Below are positions 63,054-63,356 of a stretch of DNA of 63,356 nucleotides, in pieces. Each line of letters starts with the position of its first letter. The first letter of the stretch is position 1. The notes beneath the pieces are model-generated. The model ran no database searches, was not told the origin of the DNA, and worked only from the letters and a program-made list of their open reading frames with translations. The translations under genes were made by a program, and so were the position numbers. Source of the stretch: Pseudomonadota bacterium. Lineage in GTDB: Bacteria; Desulfobacterota; Desulfobacteria; Desulfobacterales; Desulfosarcinaceae. Location: assembly GCA_023435265.1 (NCBI GenBank), contig JAEYRZ010000208.1:1-63356 (forward strand), written 5' to 3'.

Positions 63054-63356
63054 CAATCTCATTTCCAGATACCGCAAGCATCACCCGCATCCTGCCGCAC
63101 CGGCCCCCCTTTCTCCTGGTGGACCGCATCGACGCGCTCGGCGACACGCATATCGACGCGCGCCTCTTCCTCGACCCGCAGATGTTTTTTTTCGCCGGCC
63201 ACTTTCCCCACGAGCCGATCATGCCGGGCGTTCTGGTGGTCGAGGCCCTGGCCCAGGCCGCCGGTCTGCTGCTGGGGCTGCGCCGGTTCGATTCCAGCCC
63301 GCCGGCCGCTTTTTTTCTGGCGCGCACCGAAATCAAATTCCCGGGTACCGCTGTTC
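63050..63356 (+). CDS. FabZ-like 3-hydroxyacyl-ACP dehydratase, 5' part
   Basis: The gene starts at ATG 63050, overlapping the FabD-like stop, and runs off the right edge. The visible 102 residues include ILPHRPPFLLVDRIDALG, the catalytic His in FAGHFPHEPIMPGVL and the catalytic Glu in VEALAQAAGLLL, all typical of FabZ. It would dehydrate 3-hydroxyacyl-ACP in the cluster's elongation cycle. With the ketosynthase pair, ACP and FabG it completes a dedicated chain-building set. Confidence 0.93.
   Translation, partial: MTISFPDTASITRILPHRPPFLLVDRIDALGDTHIDARLFLDPQMFFFAGHFPHEPIMPGVLVVEALAQAAGLLLGLRRFDSSPPAAFFLARTEIKFPGTAV

Overview
The window looks like a chromosomal stretch from a Gram-negative, probably anaerobic bacterium, most likely Desulfobacterota (Desulfosarcina-like sulfate reducers). 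That assignment is an inference from gene content: two TRAP transport systems, an excisionase-HTH/periplasmic-binding-like regulator, an NDP-forming acyl-CoA synthetase, PilY1-type minor pilins, and a lipid cluster with radical SAM enzymes. I see no rRNA, tRNA, CRISPR array or transposase gene. The sequence is GC-rich with dense, often overlapping operons.

Layout. (1) 1-6005: a TRAP transporter (dctP end, dctQ, dctM) followed by pxpABC (5-oxoprolinase) and a one-component regulator, suggesting uptake and opening of 5-oxoproline. (2) 6042-10484: an alpha/beta hydrolase and a lone receiver protein, divergent from a two-TM peptide and a sodium/solute-symporter-histidine-kinase fusion. (3) 10466-13949: a dihydrolipoamide-dehydrogenase-like flavoprotein without the redox cysteines, a divergent TetR regulator with two copies of a perfect palindromic operator, and several tiny genes. 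(4) 14214-21363: a minus-strand operon, RpiR regulator - NDP-forming acyl-CoA synthetase - enoyl-CoA hydratase - TAXI binding protein - fused TRAP permease, behind a twin operator-like repeat: regulated uptake and CoA activation of an unknown acid. (5) 21496-35263: a DMT permease, BipA, EttA, a porin, HtpG, a ZraSR-like two-component pair, a flavoprotein and an ABM-domain protein. (6) 35278-44748: TolC-like protein and a minor-pilin operon (fimT/gspH, pilW, pilV, pilX, pilY1, small secreted protein) behind a sigma-54-type promoter.

(7) 45071-63356 is the most interesting part and runs off the right edge. It is a type II fatty-acid/polyketide-like cluster. The minus-strand arm encodes a B12-type radical SAM protein, a beta-ketoacyl-synthase homologue that has lost every catalytic residue, an intact ketosynthase, a family 2 glycosyltransferase, a 4HBT thioesterase, an ACP and a FabG-type reductase. 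The divergent arm encodes an ATP-grasp ligase, a polysaccharide deacetylase, a small membrane protein, a second radical SAM protein and an MMPL exporter. After two minus-strand genes (methyltransferase, SRPBCC) come a LpxL-type acyltransferase, a LolA-like carrier, a TPR-like protein, a FabD-like acyltransferase lacking the malonate-binding Arg, and a FabZ-like dehydratase cut by the window edge. The parts list resembles aryl-polyene clusters and the clusters proposed for ladderane lipids. I infer synthesis, tailoring and export to the outer membrane of an unusual acyl or polyene lipid. The TPR gene carries an in-frame 126-bp palindromic element directly before its hydrophobic signal segment.
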